Part shown: positions 46,301-54,677 of the stretch, piece by piece
Layout: each line of letters starts with the position of its first letter
Numbering within the stretch: the stretch's first letter is position 1
Assembly (NCBI GenBank): GCA_023664865.1
Contig: JAMPEU010000007.1
Span: 1 to 64,000, forward strand
Source: Butyrivibrio sp.
GTDB taxonomy: Bacteria; Bacillota; Clostridia; Lachnospirales; Lachnospiraceae
Reading direction: 5' to 3'
DNA: 64,000 bases
Program-made: the position numbers and the translations under genes
Notes under the pieces: model-generated
What the model saw: only the letters and a program-made list of their open reading frames with translations
Told to the model about the DNA's origin: nothing
Database searches by the model: none

Positions 46301-47068
46301 TTAAATCCTTACATCTACGACTGTACCGCTTTCTCTTTCTGCTCCATTTTTATGTTCTCTATTTTCCGTGTTTTCGGTGCTTTCTATTTTCTTCTCTGAG
46401 CCGGTTTCTTCCGTCTCCTTCGCTTCCTGCTCTGCGTCTGCTTCTTGTGCCGCTTTTGCATCATGCTCTGAATCTGCGGCTTCTTTCAGGGTTTTATTTG
46501 CCTTGCTTAATGTATCAAGCTGTGATGCCGCCGCATTTTCCGCCTTTTTCTCTACATCCGCAAGTTCTTTCTGCTTCGCCGATGTATCGCCGTTACGGGC
46601 TGAGTCGAGTTTTATTTCCATCTCTAATACTCCTGCTCTGCCTTCCATCTTAGCTGCCACGCTACCCTGCTTAGCTGCCTGTTTCATAGATACGTCCGCC
46701 GAAATCATAGCTTCCATGCTGCCTTGTGAAATTCCGTTCGCATTTTTATTGCCTTTAGAGTTTTCCATTGCAGAAGCAGTATCAAATATGTTCTCTGACT
46801 CCGCTTTTTCCTGCTGTTTCTCTTTTCTTAACTCAATCTGACGCTGACGAAGCTGCATGTTCAAATCGTTAATCTGTTTCTGTATCTCCTGACGCTTCTT
46901 CATTTTTTCTTCGCCGCTCATTTTGGTATCGGCAGCAATCTCCTGCAGACTTTTCTGCAAATCTTCAATCTGCCTTTTGAGATTTTTACTAATAAGGTCG
47001 TCTTCCTGTCCTCCCGGCATCTGCCCTGCCTGTATATTGACTCCACTAGTCACTCCATTAACATTCAT
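46301..47068 (-). CDS. FlxA-like coiled-coil protein
   Basis: This 255-residue protein begins with a short disordered stretch, then a coiled coil at about 26-95 with SKNLKRQIEDLQKSLQEI and KQINDLNMQLRQRQIELRKE, the pattern of the FlxA family. The rest is Ala/Glu/Lys-rich and disordered. FlxA of enteric bacteria is expressed with flagellar genes, but its function is unknown. GAAAGGGGCAGGG precedes the start. Upstream lie a direct repeat that may be a LytTR-type site and a candidate small RNA gene. Confidence 0.7.
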   Translation of the reverse strand: MNVNGVTSGVNIQAGQMPGGQEDDLISKNLKRQIEDLQKSLQEIAADTKMSGEEKMKKRQEIQKQINDLNMQLRQRQIELRKEKQQEKAESENIFDTASAMENSKGNKNANGISQGSMEAMISADVSMKQAAKQGSVAAKMEGRAGVLEMEIKLDSARNGDTSAKQKELADVEKKAENAAASQLDTLSKANKTLKEAADSEHDAKAAQEADAEQEAKETEETGSEKKIESTENTENREHKNGAERESGTVVDVRI

Positions 47069-47183
47069 AGCTTTCCCTGCCCCTTTCTGAACATATATAC
47101 TATGTAATCTCAGAACTCATTTAGTGTTCGTGTTCCACCCTACACTTTATCTTTCGGAACATCGTTTTCATCAATTAACCCAA

Positions 47184-47215
47184 ATGTTGTGAAGCGCATA
47201 TTTTATGTTGTGAAG
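47184..47215. promoter_or_regulatory. Direct repeat, candidate LytTR regulator site
   Basis: ATGTTGTGAAG occurs at 47184-47194 and 47205-47215, a 21-base period; the nine-base GTTGTGAAG cores are 12 bases apart, the spacing of AgrA/LytTR sites. It lies about 120-150 bases upstream of the FlxA-like gene; a LytTR regulator is encoded 2 kb away. Confidence 0.45.
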
Positions 47216-47245
47216 GTGTCTTTTCATACTTTCTTTTTTAATAAC

Positions 47246-47349
47246 GTTAAAAAGGGGACGATAAACTCGTCCCTTTAAGTTTCCTCTTAATTGGTGGGAA
47301 CTCACCGCTTTTTTAGGTTCTCTCTTTATGGTGGAGACTCACCATCTGT
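47246..47349 (-). ncRNA. Candidate small RNA with two similar hairpins and its own terminator
   Basis: On the minus strand a TTGCGT-N17-TATAAT promoter is followed by about 100 bases with no reading frame. These contain GGTGAGTCTCCACC and GGTGAGTTCCCACC, each followed by similar AAGAG-rich purine tracts, then the terminator at 47247-47277. The layout promoter, structured RNA, terminator supports a stand-alone transcript. I do not recognise it as a known RNA family. Confidence 0.55.
47247..47277 (-). terminator. Rho-independent terminator of the candidate small RNA
   Basis: On the minus strand AAAGGGACGA pairs with TCGTCCCCTTT across GTTTA, followed by TTTTT. Confidence 0.75.
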
Positions 47350-47355
47350 ACTTTT

Positions 47356-47384
47356 ATTATACACAATACTTCTATCATACGCAA
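47356..47384 (-). promoter_or_regulatory. Promoter of the candidate small RNA
   Basis: TTGCGT (47379-47384), 17 bases, TATAAT (47356-47361) on the minus strand. It lies downstream of the kinase gene; bases 47385-47521 are AT-rich and show nothing else. Confidence 0.6.
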
Positions 47385-47521
47385 TATAATTTTTAAACCA
47401 ACAAGCAGTTTCCGGAAATATTGTAAGTACAGTCTATTGAACCCAGCATTATTATGTTAAATATTTTATATAATATTCTTTAAAATTAAAATGAACACCC
47501 ATATAACGTCTTAAAAGCTCT

Positions 47522-48901
47522 TCATTCAGACAGCAGCAGCATAACCGTAAGCACAAATTCTTTTCCGTTCTGCCCTATATCAATATCACCGCAGTATTTC
47601 CGCGCTACCTTGCGGATATTGGAAAGTCCAAAACCGTGCATACCGTCAGCTTTAGTGGTTATCGGCAGCCCGCTTTCTTTGTCAATCTGCCTTATGCCGC
47701 TTAAGGAGTTCTTTATTTCTATCATATAGGCGTTATTTCTACGGTAGGAAAGTATATGAACATATGGCTCTTCACATTCCTTCGCCGCCTCTATCGCGTT
47801 ATTCAGCGCATTATTTAATATTATGCTGATGTCAAAAGCATTAAGTTTCGTATCCTCAGGGTAATAAAATTCATATTTAAAATCAATTTTATTTTCTTCC
47901 ATTTCCTTTTTCTTTTCTGTTAAAATAACATCTGTTACAGGATTGCCGCTCTTTACCTTATCATATAATGACGTATCACATACACTCTCCTTTAACTGCG
48001 ATACATATTCTTTTGCCGTATCGTTTCCCGCATACAGTTTCTCTAAAATCATCACATGATTAGCCATATCATGCTTTATCCCACGTATATCATGATACAG
48101 TCGCTCCACTTCTTCAATATGCTTCTTGGTATCTTCAATCTGCCTTGCAAGTACAGCCTCTTCCTTTTCAATCCTCTGATGGTCTTTTATCTTCTGATAT
48201 ATTATGATAACGGTAATTATGGTGGCAAAAGCTACCGCCTGATGTATAAACAGGATTATATTATAGCTGTAATGATTATCCCAGATATACTGATGCAAAT
48301 CCTTTTCATACATCCCTGTAAAAAACTTGAACAGAAACCTGCCGTCAACTAGCGAAAGCATCGGTGCAAGCATTAACGCCAGCTCCTTCTTTGTCATATT
48401 TTCGCCCTTATATACATACACCTTATGCAAAAGGCGTATTGAAGCCGCCATAACCAAGAATTCCAGCACGATACTGCCTATTTCCATAACCACATAAAGC
48501 GCAAACTGTATGCGCGCAGAGCCTTGTACGATGGGAAGCATTAATGATAAGTCAAAATAAGTATTCCATAAAGACAGGACTATTCCTGATGATATCCATT
48601 CAATCAGATAAAATAGCACGGCAAGAAATACTTTCTGCCAAACATTTCTTTTATCGATAAAGTACATAGCGATAAATGTCGCCGTCACGCCGATTGCCGA
48701 TGAGATACTTCCGCCAAGCGGCTCCGGAAACACATATATAATAAGCATTACGACCGTATAGACTATTCCCACAAGCCTTGTATTCCTCTTATCCGGCATA
48801 AAAGGCTTAACAAGCCGGTAGAAAAATGCCCCCATCATGCACTCTTCAATAACGTCTGCTATAGTTGTGACCACCAACCAGTAAATTTCACTGACTTCCA
48901 T
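47522..48901 (-). CDS. AgrC-like sensor histidine kinase
   Basis: The start at 48901 (MEVSEIYWLVVTT) gives 459 residues. A longer frame only translates two family B repeats and is rejected. About six to seven membrane segments cover residues 5-215. The kinase core has LYHDIRGIKHDMANHV, with the phospho-accepting His, and an ATPase domain with NNALNNAIEAAKE and GFGLSNIR. This is the quorum-sensing type of kinase (HPK10). It should signal to the LytTR regulator encoded 200 bases upstream. No AgrB or AgrD gene is nearby, so the ligand is unknown. Confidence 0.85.
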   Translation of the reverse strand: MEVSEIYWLVVTTIADVIEECMMGAFFYRLVKPFMPDKRNTRLVGIVYTVVMLIIYVFPEPLGGSISSAIGVTATFIAMYFIDKRNVWQKVFLAVLFYLIEWISSGIVLSLWNTYFDLSLMLPIVQGSARIQFALYVVMEIGSIVLEFLVMAASIRLLHKVYVYKGENMTKKELALMLAPMLSLVDGRFLFKFFTGMYEKDLHQYIWDNHYSYNIILFIHQAVAFATIITVIIIYQKIKDHQRIEKEEAVLARQIEDTKKHIEEVERLYHDIRGIKHDMANHVMILEKLYAGNDTAKEYVSQLKESVCDTSLYDKVKSGNPVTDVILTEKKKEMEENKIDFKYEFYYPEDTKLNAFDISIILNNALNNAIEAAKECEEPYVHILSYRRNNAYMIEIKNSLSGIRQIDKESGLPITTKADGMHGFGLSNIRKVARKYCGDIDIGQNGKEFVLTVMLLLSE

Positions 48902-48925
48902 ATCCTTTGAATCCTTTCTCAAACA

Positions 48926-49010
48926 GAGTTCAGGCAAAATGAATAAAATAAGGAGCGACTTACCGCTTTTCAGGCATGGAGCTCCGTTTTTATTCATTTT
49001 GCCTGAACTC
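48926..49010 (+). repeat. Family B structured repeat, copy B1
   Basis: GAGTTCAGGCAAAATGAATA pairs with a complementary right arm ending TGCCTGAACTC, and GGAGC pairs with GCTCC around the conserved core GACTTACCGCTTTTCAGGCA. CTCGTGACAGCACA follows. It lies within the regulator-kinase operon. Confidence 0.75.
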
Positions 49011-49021
49011 GTGACAGCACA

Positions 49022-49091
49022 TAAATAAAACAAGCGCGACTTACCGCTTTTCAGGCATGGAGCTCCGTTTTTATTCATTTTGGCTTAACTC
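49022..49091 (+). repeat. Family B structured repeat, copy B2, left arm truncated
   Basis: It lies in tandem directly after B1. The core and right arm (ending GGCTTAACTC, then GTGACAGCA) are intact, but the left arm is shortened to ATAAATAAAACAAGCGC, so the full stem cannot form alone. It may pair with parts of B1. Confidence 0.65.
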
Positions 49092-49104
49092 GTGACAGCA
49101 TAAA

Positions 49105-49845
49105 TTACATGGAATTACCTCTTTGATTATACTTCAAATATTTCTTCACAAACTCATGGTAATTCCGCTTCGCCATAAGCGCGCTGCCCTTTTTAAGCCA
49201 GACAGTTGCCGCGTTATATTTTATTACATATTTGAAATTAACAAGATATGCCCTGTGTGTTCTGAAAAAATCGTCTCCCGCCTGCTTCTCCAAATCCGAA
49301 AGCTTTCCGTAATATTCAACGTCTTCTTTCATGGTATGAATGGTGACTTTTCGATTAAATACCTCTGCATAAACAATATCGGATACGGGAATCTTCACGG
49401 TAGTGCCGCCTACTTTTATCATGCAGCAGTTTTCGTGTGGTTTAACATGGTTTACCGTTTCAGTTACGTGCGTTATTTTATTCTCTGACAGCTCATACTG
49501 CTCTACTGCATTTTTAAGCACCTGCGCAAATTTTTCGTCTGTAAAAGGCTTTACAATATAATGGAACGCGCCCACATCAAACGCCTGGAACACATACTCC
49601 TCCATTGCCGTTACAAAAATCAATATCGTATTTTTATTATACTCACGCAGCTTTCTTGCCGTATCCATTCCGTCCATATCAGGCATCTGTATATCCAAAA
49701 ACAGTATGTCGGGCTTAGTCTGCACCGACAGCAGTTCTTCGCCTGAGCAGAACAATAATATCTCTGTTTGGGGATAAAGTTTTAGAATTTTCTCTTTAAG
49801 CAGCTCCCTTACTTCCCTTTCATCATCACATACCGCCACACGCAT
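49105..49845 (-). CDS. LytTR-family response regulator
   Basis: The start at 49845 (MRVAVCDDEREV) gives 246 residues. The receiver domain (1-115) has the acidic pair DDE and phospho-acceptor Asp in FLDIQMPDMDG. The LytTR DNA-binding domain (about 140-240) has VYAEVFNRKVTIH and FFRTHRAYLVNF. AgrA-type regulators bind nine-base direct repeats. It lies four bases after the 202-residue gene and 200 bases before the kinase gene; two family B repeats fill that second gap. Confidence 0.9.
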   Translation of the reverse strand: MRVAVCDDEREVRELLKEKILKLYPQTEILLFCSGEELLSVQTKPDILFLDIQMPDMDGMDTARKLREYNKNTILIFVTAMEEYVFQAFDVGAFHYIVKPFTDEKFAQVLKNAVEQYELSENKITHVTETVNHVKPHENCCMIKVGGTTVKIPVSDIVYAEVFNRKVTIHTMKEDVEYYGKLSDLEKQAGDDFFRTHRAYLVNFKYVIKYNAATVWLKKGSALMAKRNYHEFVKKYLKYNQRGNSM

Positions 49846-49849
49846 TGCA

Positions 49850-50458
49850 TTAAAGCCCCCTGTCGTTTGTTTGCTTTTTCTTCCAACCATGTATACCGTG
49901 CATAATTTCCGCTCTCCCAATTACCATTTTTGAGACTTTTTCATTTTCATCAAAATAGAAGCACACGCAGCTATTTCCATCCTCCACATAATAAAATTCT
50001 CCATAACCATCCAGCTTCAATCCCTGATAACTCTTGCGGTATACTTCTTCAATGGCGCTTTTATCCGTGCCAATCCCAATTTCCTTGCTTCCAAACCGAT
50101 ATTCCGGACTTGTCAATTCCATTATGCTCAAAGAATAGCCTCCACTTTTTCGTTGCTTATTATCGCGAAAAACAAACAAACGTCCATCATCATATTCAAC
50201 TTTAATAAGAAAGAGAGTAACATCAAGCTTTTCCCTTCTTATACTTTCCGGCTCACCGTTTATTGCTATTAAATCTTCATACTCTGTACTATCTGTGTTG
50301 GCAATAACTGAATAATAATCCTCACAATAAGTTGTGTAATATTCATATTCTTTTAATCCGCTCAATGCTATCAAGCTTAATACACCTATAAATAATGCTG
50401 CTATTATGATTACGCCGCATATAATTTTCTTTCTATTCTTGTTAATTACATTCGTCAT
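49850..50458 (-). CDS. Membrane-anchored protein of unknown function, two-component operon
   Basis: I do not recognise this 202-residue protein. An N-terminal membrane helix (about 10-32) is followed by an outside domain with several Tyr-rich and acidic strands (YEYYTTYCEDYYSVIANTDS) and a beta-rich end. The start at 50458 has AAAGGAG 14 bases upstream, which is long; an earlier ATG lacks a site. It is first in the operon with the regulator and kinase, so a sensor or modulator of the kinase is a reasonable guess. Confidence 0.65.
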   Translation of the reverse strand: MTNVINKNRKKIICGVIIIAALFIGVLSLIALSGLKEYEYYTTYCEDYYSVIANTDSTEYEDLIAINGEPESIRREKLDVTLFLIKVEYDDGRLFVFRDNKQRKSGGYSLSIMELTSPEYRFGSKEIGIGTDKSAIEEVYRKSYQGLKLDGYGEFYYVEDGNSCVCFYFDENEKVSKMVIGRAEIMHGIHGWKKKQTNDRGL

Positions 50459-50596
50459 ATTTATTAGATACGCTCCTTTCATCATTTGACTCAGACGACT
50501 ATTTTCTCATTTTATTCTATTTTTTTGCATATTTATATTCTATCATATCATGCAAAAACAAACTACATAAAAATCCGCCAAAAAAATCTCTTTAAC

Positions 50597-50625
50597 TTGT
50601 AATTTGCAATATATCTTTATATAAT
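50597..50625 (+). promoter_or_regulatory. Promoter of the diguanylate cyclase gene
   Basis: TTGTAA (50597-50602), 17 bases, TATAAT (50620-50625), about 98 bases before the start codon. Confidence 0.55.
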
Positions 50626-50722
50626 GTAAAATTAGGATTGTAAACAATTTGTCACTTTGTAACTGCGAAGGCACTGAACAGTTACATCAATATTAATTCG
50701 ATAATCATACGGATAAAAAATT

Positions 50723-52426
50723 ATGAAAAAATCAGGGATAATTAATAAAAAGAATATTATCAGGGCGGCGTGGATACTATTTGCCCTTATCAGTATGTTC
50801 ATATGGCTTCCGAAGATATATAATATGTTCGGGGCAGATAAGGAGAGCGTATCACAGTATATTTCACTGAATGACTCTTGGGATATAACGATTAATGATG
50901 AAAGTTATCTGAACGTTTCTTTAGATGATTTCGTTTTTCATGACTTAAGCAAGGGTGATGAAATCACCATGCAAAGAACGCTTCCGGATAACTGGAACAT
51001 AACGGAGGGCGCATTGCGTTTAATTATCTGGCATACGGCTACAAAAATGTATATTGATGATGAGCAGATTTATGAGTATGGCTATGACAGAATGGCGCAG
51101 AATAAGACTGTCGGCAGCGGTCTGCAGTTTATTAATTTTCCCAGCGAATACCAAGGAAAGACTTTTAAAATCCATCTTATTATCACAGAAGACAATACTT
51201 TTTCCAACTATGACTCTATACGGATTTATGAGTGGAATAATGCGTATAAGCTTCTTATGACTGAGAATAGGATTCCTTTGTTCTTTGGCTGCTTTTTGAT
51301 TATTTTCGGCGTTGTAATCCTTGTAATAACAGTATTTGCCCTTGCCTATTCCATGAAGTATATCAAAATATTCTGCATTTCACTCTTTTCGCTTTTTATA
51401 GGCTTATGGACTCTGTGCTACTATGATGTTACTCTGATTTTCGCCATTCCGTTGTATACAAAATCCCTTTTGGAATATCTTATGCTCTATCTGGGTTCTC
51501 TCCCTTTGCTTATCTATCTGTGGGAAGATGTAAAAAGCCTTAACAGTAAGTTATTCCCAAAACTCTACTGGTGTCTTTTTGCAGTCTATGTAACAGCAAC
51601 CGCATTTATGATAGCGCTTCATACGTTTGATATCGTTCACTTTGCAGCAACGCTTAAGTATATACAGATACTCATTATCTTCAATCTTGCCTTCGCTATC
51701 TTAATAGAACTTATGAACCTCAAACGCGGCGGCGACATGTCAAACAAGCTTTTCCTGTTCGGCGTACTTATCATGTCCGGCTGTGTTGCATATGATCTTA
51801 TAAGTTATTACCATATACGCTATATGGGCGGGGTTTCATCACTTGTACGCGGCGTATCGTCCATCGGCGTAGTTATTTTTATCTTTTTCCTCATAGGTTC
51901 ATTTTATATCTCAATGACACAGAAGCTTATGCAGGAAAAAGAACGAAGCTTCCTGATTAAAAGCGCTTATACCGATGAGCTGACACAGATACATAACAGA
52001 CGTTACTGTATAGAATATATGAATAAAATTAAAGACTCAGACTCCTTAGATTATACTGTTATCTGTTTTGATTTAAATAACTTAAAAGTCGTAAACGATA
52101 CATTAGGGCATGCACAGGGCGATATCCTGATTAAAAGCGCTGCCGAAGTAATCGCCAAAACCTACGAAAGCTATGGCATCGTCGCAAGAATGGGCGGCGA
52201 CGAGTTTATCGCCATCGTCAATACTGCCAATAGCGAAGAAATTGACAAATTAGCGGAACAGTTTCTTATGAATATAAAAGAGAAAAATGATGAAATCGAG
52301 GACTTAAATATGTCCATTGCATACGGTTATGCTTCCTTAAGCCCTAACGACACCGATATTGAAAAAATCTATCAAATCGCAGATGATCGCATGTACGAAC
52401 ATAAGAAAAAAATGAAAAGTGCGTGA
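50723..52426 (+). CDS. Membrane GGDEF diguanylate cyclase
   Basis: This 567-residue protein has one N-terminal membrane helix (about 10-32), an outside sensory domain (about 35-185) resembling the beta-rich 7TMR-DISM sensor type, seven membrane segments (about 190-400) and a GGDEF domain (about 405-567). The active-site loop MGGDEF is intact, as is DELTQIHNRRY, so it should make cyclic di-GMP from GTP. The usual RxxD product-inhibition site before GGDEF is absent. It is a single gene, divergent from the two-component operon. Confidence 0.9.
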   Translation: MKKSGIINKKNIIRAAWILFALISMFIWLPKIYNMFGADKESVSQYISLNDSWDITINDESYLNVSLDDFVFHDLSKGDEITMQRTLPDNWNITEGALRLIIWHTATKMYIDDEQIYEYGYDRMAQNKTVGSGLQFINFPSEYQGKTFKIHLIITEDNTFSNYDSIRIYEWNNAYKLLMTENRIPLFFGCFLIIFGVVILVITVFALAYSMKYIKIFCISLFSLFIGLWTLCYYDVTLIFAIPLYTKSLLEYLMLYLGSLPLLIYLWEDVKSLNSKLFPKLYWCLFAVYVTATAFMIALHTFDIVHFAATLKYIQILIIFNLAFAILIELMNLKRGGDMSNKLFLFGVLIMSGCVAYDLISYYHIRYMGGVSSLVRGVSSIGVVIFIFFLIGSFYISMTQKLMQEKERSFLIKSAYTDELTQIHNRRYCIEYMNKIKDSDSLDYTVICFDLNNLKVVNDTLGHAQGDILIKSAAEVIAKTYESYGIVARMGGDEFIAIVNTANSEEIDKLAEQFLMNIKEKNDEIEDLNMSIAYGYASLSPNDTDIEKIYQIADDRMYEHKKKMKSA

Positions 52427-52509
52427 TTTTGTATTAGAGGAAATTACATACCGTAAACGCTATTTCCGAACAGTCATTGATTTTTCGATAATTTTTTTAT
52501 AAATAACGC

Positions 52510-52538
52510 TTTACATTTGAAAACACATATGCTATTCT
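52510..52538 (+). promoter_or_regulatory. Promoter of the cold-shock gene
   Basis: TTTACA (52510-52515), 17 bases, TATTCT (52533-52538). The leader is only about 40 bases, shorter than the temperature-sensing leaders of enteric csp genes. Confidence 0.55.
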
Positions 52539-52583
52539 AAATAAGTAAACTATCAATTTATCTTAATATTTGGAGGTACTACA

Positions 52584-52784
52584 ATGAACAAAGGTACAGT
52601 AAAATGGTTTAACAACCAAAAAGGTTACGGCTTTATCTCAGATGAACAGGGTAACGACGTTTTCGTTCATTACTCAGGACTTAACATGGAAGGCTTCAAA
52701 TCTCTGGAGGAAGGCGCAGCAGTTGAGTACGAAGTAGTAAACGGAGAAAAAGGACCTCAGGCAGTTAATGTAACAAAGTTATAA
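52584..52784 (+). CDS. CspA-family cold-shock protein
   Basis: This 66-residue protein is a single OB-fold domain with both RNA-binding motifs, KGYGFI and VFVHY, and starts [12 protein letters not shown]. Such proteins bind single-stranded RNA and DNA and act as RNA chaperones. GGAGG lies seven bases before the ATG, and a terminator follows at 52927-52964. Confidence 0.95.
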   Translation: MNKGTVKWFNNQKGYGFISDEQGNDVFVHYSGLNMEGFKSLEEGAAVEYEVVNGEKGPQAVNVTKL

Positions 52785-52926
52785 TTGCCGTTTCTCACAT
52801 TCAACGGGATTTGTTTATCATCTCCCTATCAGAAACAACAATTAATCGGCATTACGATATGCCTTTTCATAATATAAATGATAATTTTATTTTTATTTTG
52901 AATATGCAATATTGTCATAGCAGATT

Positions 52927-52964
52927 AAAAGAAAAAAACCTGTGAATTACAGGTTTTTTCTTTT
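52927..52964. terminator. Bidirectional terminator between csp and hisA
   Basis: AACCTGT and ACAGGTT pair around GAATT, flanked by A-rich and T-rich runs on the two sides (AAAAGAAAAA/TTTTTTCTTTT), so it can end transcription on both strands. Confidence 0.8.
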
Positions 52965-52969
52965 ACATT

Positions 52970-53746
52970 CTATTGACTGATATAGTCAAGAATTTCATCA
53001 AGCTTCATGTCCCCGCCAAATAAATCCAGCGCGCTTCCTATAGTAACGTTGATTTTATTGTGTCCGAGTTCTTTTATAAGGCGCAAGTCTTCGTATGAAT
53101 GTATCCCGCCCGCATAGGTAATTGGAATTTTATTCCATTTTCCCAATATGGCTGCAAGTTCTTTTTCAATTCCTCCGGACTTTCCTTCCACATCAACCGC
53201 ATGAATTAAAAATTCATCGCAATAATCAGCCAGCATGTCCAAAGTTTGATTATTTAATACCACATCAGTATATTTCTGCCATCTGTCGGTTACAATATAA
53301 TAGTTTCCGTCCTTTAAACGACAGCTTAAGTCCAAGACAAGATTTTCCTTACCTGTTTCATGCGAAAGTTTTTGCAGATTTTCATAATTTATGCACCCAT
53401 CCTTAAAAACATAGGATGTGGCGATAACGTGCGACGCGCCGGCATCAAGAAACGATGCGGCATTGTCCGCAGTAATCCCGCCGCCTATCTGCAAGCCTTT
53501 GGGATACGCCTTTAGCGCTTTAAATGCCTGCGCCCTGGTTTCTTCATAAAATGGCGACTCCTTAGAATTAAGCATAATGATATGCCCGTTTTTAATTTTT
53601 TTCTCTTTATATAAAGCGGCATAGAACTCCGCGCCGCTTGAAGCGACAAAATTTTCCACAGCAATATCGCCCTTATCCGCAAGACTGCCGCCCACAATCT
53701 GCTTCACTTTCCCATTATGGATATCAATACAAGGCCTAAACTCCAT
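52970..53746 (-). CDS. hisA: HisA of the eukaryotic (HIS6) type
   Basis: This 258-residue protein isomerises ProFAR in histidine synthesis. Its sequence follows yeast and plant HIS6 rather than usual bacterial HisA: CIDIHNGKVKQIVGG at the start, LQIGGGI, LVLDLSCRLKDGNYYIVTD, FLIHAVDVEGKSGGIEKEL and ITYAGGIHSYEDL, with INVTIGSALDLFGG near the end. The catalytic acids at the strand ends are present. No other histidine genes are adjacent. It may be the cell's only HisA or a transferred extra copy. Confidence 0.88.
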   Translation of the reverse strand: MEFRPCIDIHNGKVKQIVGGSLADKGDIAVENFVASSGAEFYAALYKEKKIKNGHIIMLNSKESPFYEETRAQAFKALKAYPKGLQIGGGITADNAASFLDAGASHVIATSYVFKDGCINYENLQKLSHETGKENLVLDLSCRLKDGNYYIVTDRWQKYTDVVLNNQTLDMLADYCDEFLIHAVDVEGKSGGIEKELAAILGKWNKIPITYAGGIHSYEDLRLIKELGHNKINVTIGSALDLFGGDMKLDEILDYISQ

Positions 53747-53785
53747 GATTTTCTCCTTCTTAGGTTTCGTTTTTGCTTATAACCA

Positions 53786-53870
53786 GAGTTTAACCAAAAT
53801 GAACAAAATAAGGGGCGACTTACCGCTTTTCAGGCATGGAGCCCCGTTTTTGTTTATTTTGATTAAACTC
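53786..53870 (+). repeat. Family B structured repeat, copy B3
   Basis: GAGTTTAACCAAAATGAACA pairs with a right arm ending TGATTAAACTC, and GGGGC pairs with GCCCC around the same core as B1. AACCA precedes and CTCGTGACAGCACA follows. Compared with B1, both stem strands have changed together. It lies between divergent hisA and lipoprotein genes. Confidence 0.75.
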
Positions 53871-53971
53871 GTGACAGCACAACGAATAATTTACTTTTCA
53901 TAAGACATAATAACATATGAACAGGAATATGCACAATTTCTGTTTTATCATATAAGTAAAGGAGTAGGATT

Positions 53972-54613
53972 ATGAAAAGAATAAAAACATTGTTATTTGC
54001 TTCTCTCATGGTCTTGACATTTTCCATGATGACGGCATGCGGCTCTCAGGACAATGTCGAAGACAGCAACGGCGCAAACAATTCTACCGCAAGCAGCGGC
54101 ACAACAAGCAATGCCGGCGGTACAAATATGACCGGTACTGCCAATACAAATAATGACAGCAATGTTAATTCTGTTACCAGCGGCGATAATAATACAAACG
54201 GCAATGATGCTGCAGGAGACAACGGCAATTCCGTAAGCAATGCAGTTGATGACGCCGGTAACGCCATCGGAAACGCAGTTGATGATGTTGCGGACGGTGT
54301 AGGCAATGTTATAGATGATGTTGTCGGCACGGGTAATGGCAATGACACTAACGGCACTGACACAAACAACACTGCTAACACCACAGGCACTGCCAATAAT
54401 GACGCTGACAGCAACAACAGCGCTGGTACAACCAATACCGATGCCACAGGCACAAATGGCACTGATATAAGCGGCACAGGTACAGGCTCTGACGTTACCG
54501 GCAGCAACAGCACTACCGATGTCGGCAGAAACACGACTCGTACAGGTTCTTCAATGGTAGGAACTAATTCCCGTACGGGTTCTACTATTGGCGGAACGTC
54601 AACCATGAGATAA
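53972..54613 (+). CDS. Low-complexity Asn/Thr/Gly/Ser lipoprotein
   Basis: I do not recognise this 213-residue protein. Lipobox MTAC at about residues 21-24 is followed by a sequence of almost only Asn, Thr, Gly, Ser, Asp and Ala. One part (about 85-120) has repeated NAVDDxxxxxGN units that could form a helix. It should be tethered to the outer membrane face as a flexible spacer or wall-associated protein. AAGGAG precedes the start. A long antisense frame across it is a by-product of the repetitive codons. Confidence 0.7.
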   Translation: MKRIKTLLFASLMVLTFSMMTACGSQDNVEDSNGANNSTASSGTTSNAGGTNMTGTANTNNDSNVNSVTSGDNNTNGNDAAGDNGNSVSNAVDDAGNAIGNAVDDVADGVGNVIDDVVGTGNGNDTNGTDTNNTANTTGTANNDADSNNSAGTTNTDATGTNGTDISGTGTGSDVTGSNSTTDVGRNTTRTGSSMVGTNSRTGSTIGGTSTMR

Positions 54614-54643
54614 AACGGCAAATTATAAAATCCGTTTAAAACC

Positions 54644-54672
54644 TATGGCGCCGTAAACAGCGCGGCGCCATA
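54644..54672. terminator. Hairpin between converging lipoprotein and fbp genes
   Basis: TATGGCGCCG (54644-54653) is exactly complementary to CGGCGCCATA (54663-54672). The strong ten-pair stem should stop or stabilise transcripts from both sides; on the minus strand GGTTTTAAACGGATTTT follows. Confidence 0.65.
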
Positions 54673-54677
54673 TGATT

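Noticed and set aside
48902-49078. N-terminal extension of the AgrC-like kinase with two MNKNGAPCLKSGKS segments
   Set aside because: It is the translation of two family B repeats, has no signal or domain, and the ATG at 48901 fits the family start.
48926-49099. Tandem repeats as a possible CRISPR array
   Set aside because: Only two units, of unequal length, with no spacers and no cas genes; they are dispersed repeats also found at 53786 and 63657.
54046-54621. Long minus-strand frame across the low-complexity lipoprotein gene
   Set aside because: It mirrors the Asn/Thr/Gly codons as a Val/Pro/Leu-rich string, lacks a ribosome binding site, and the plus strand has a clear lipoprotein signal.
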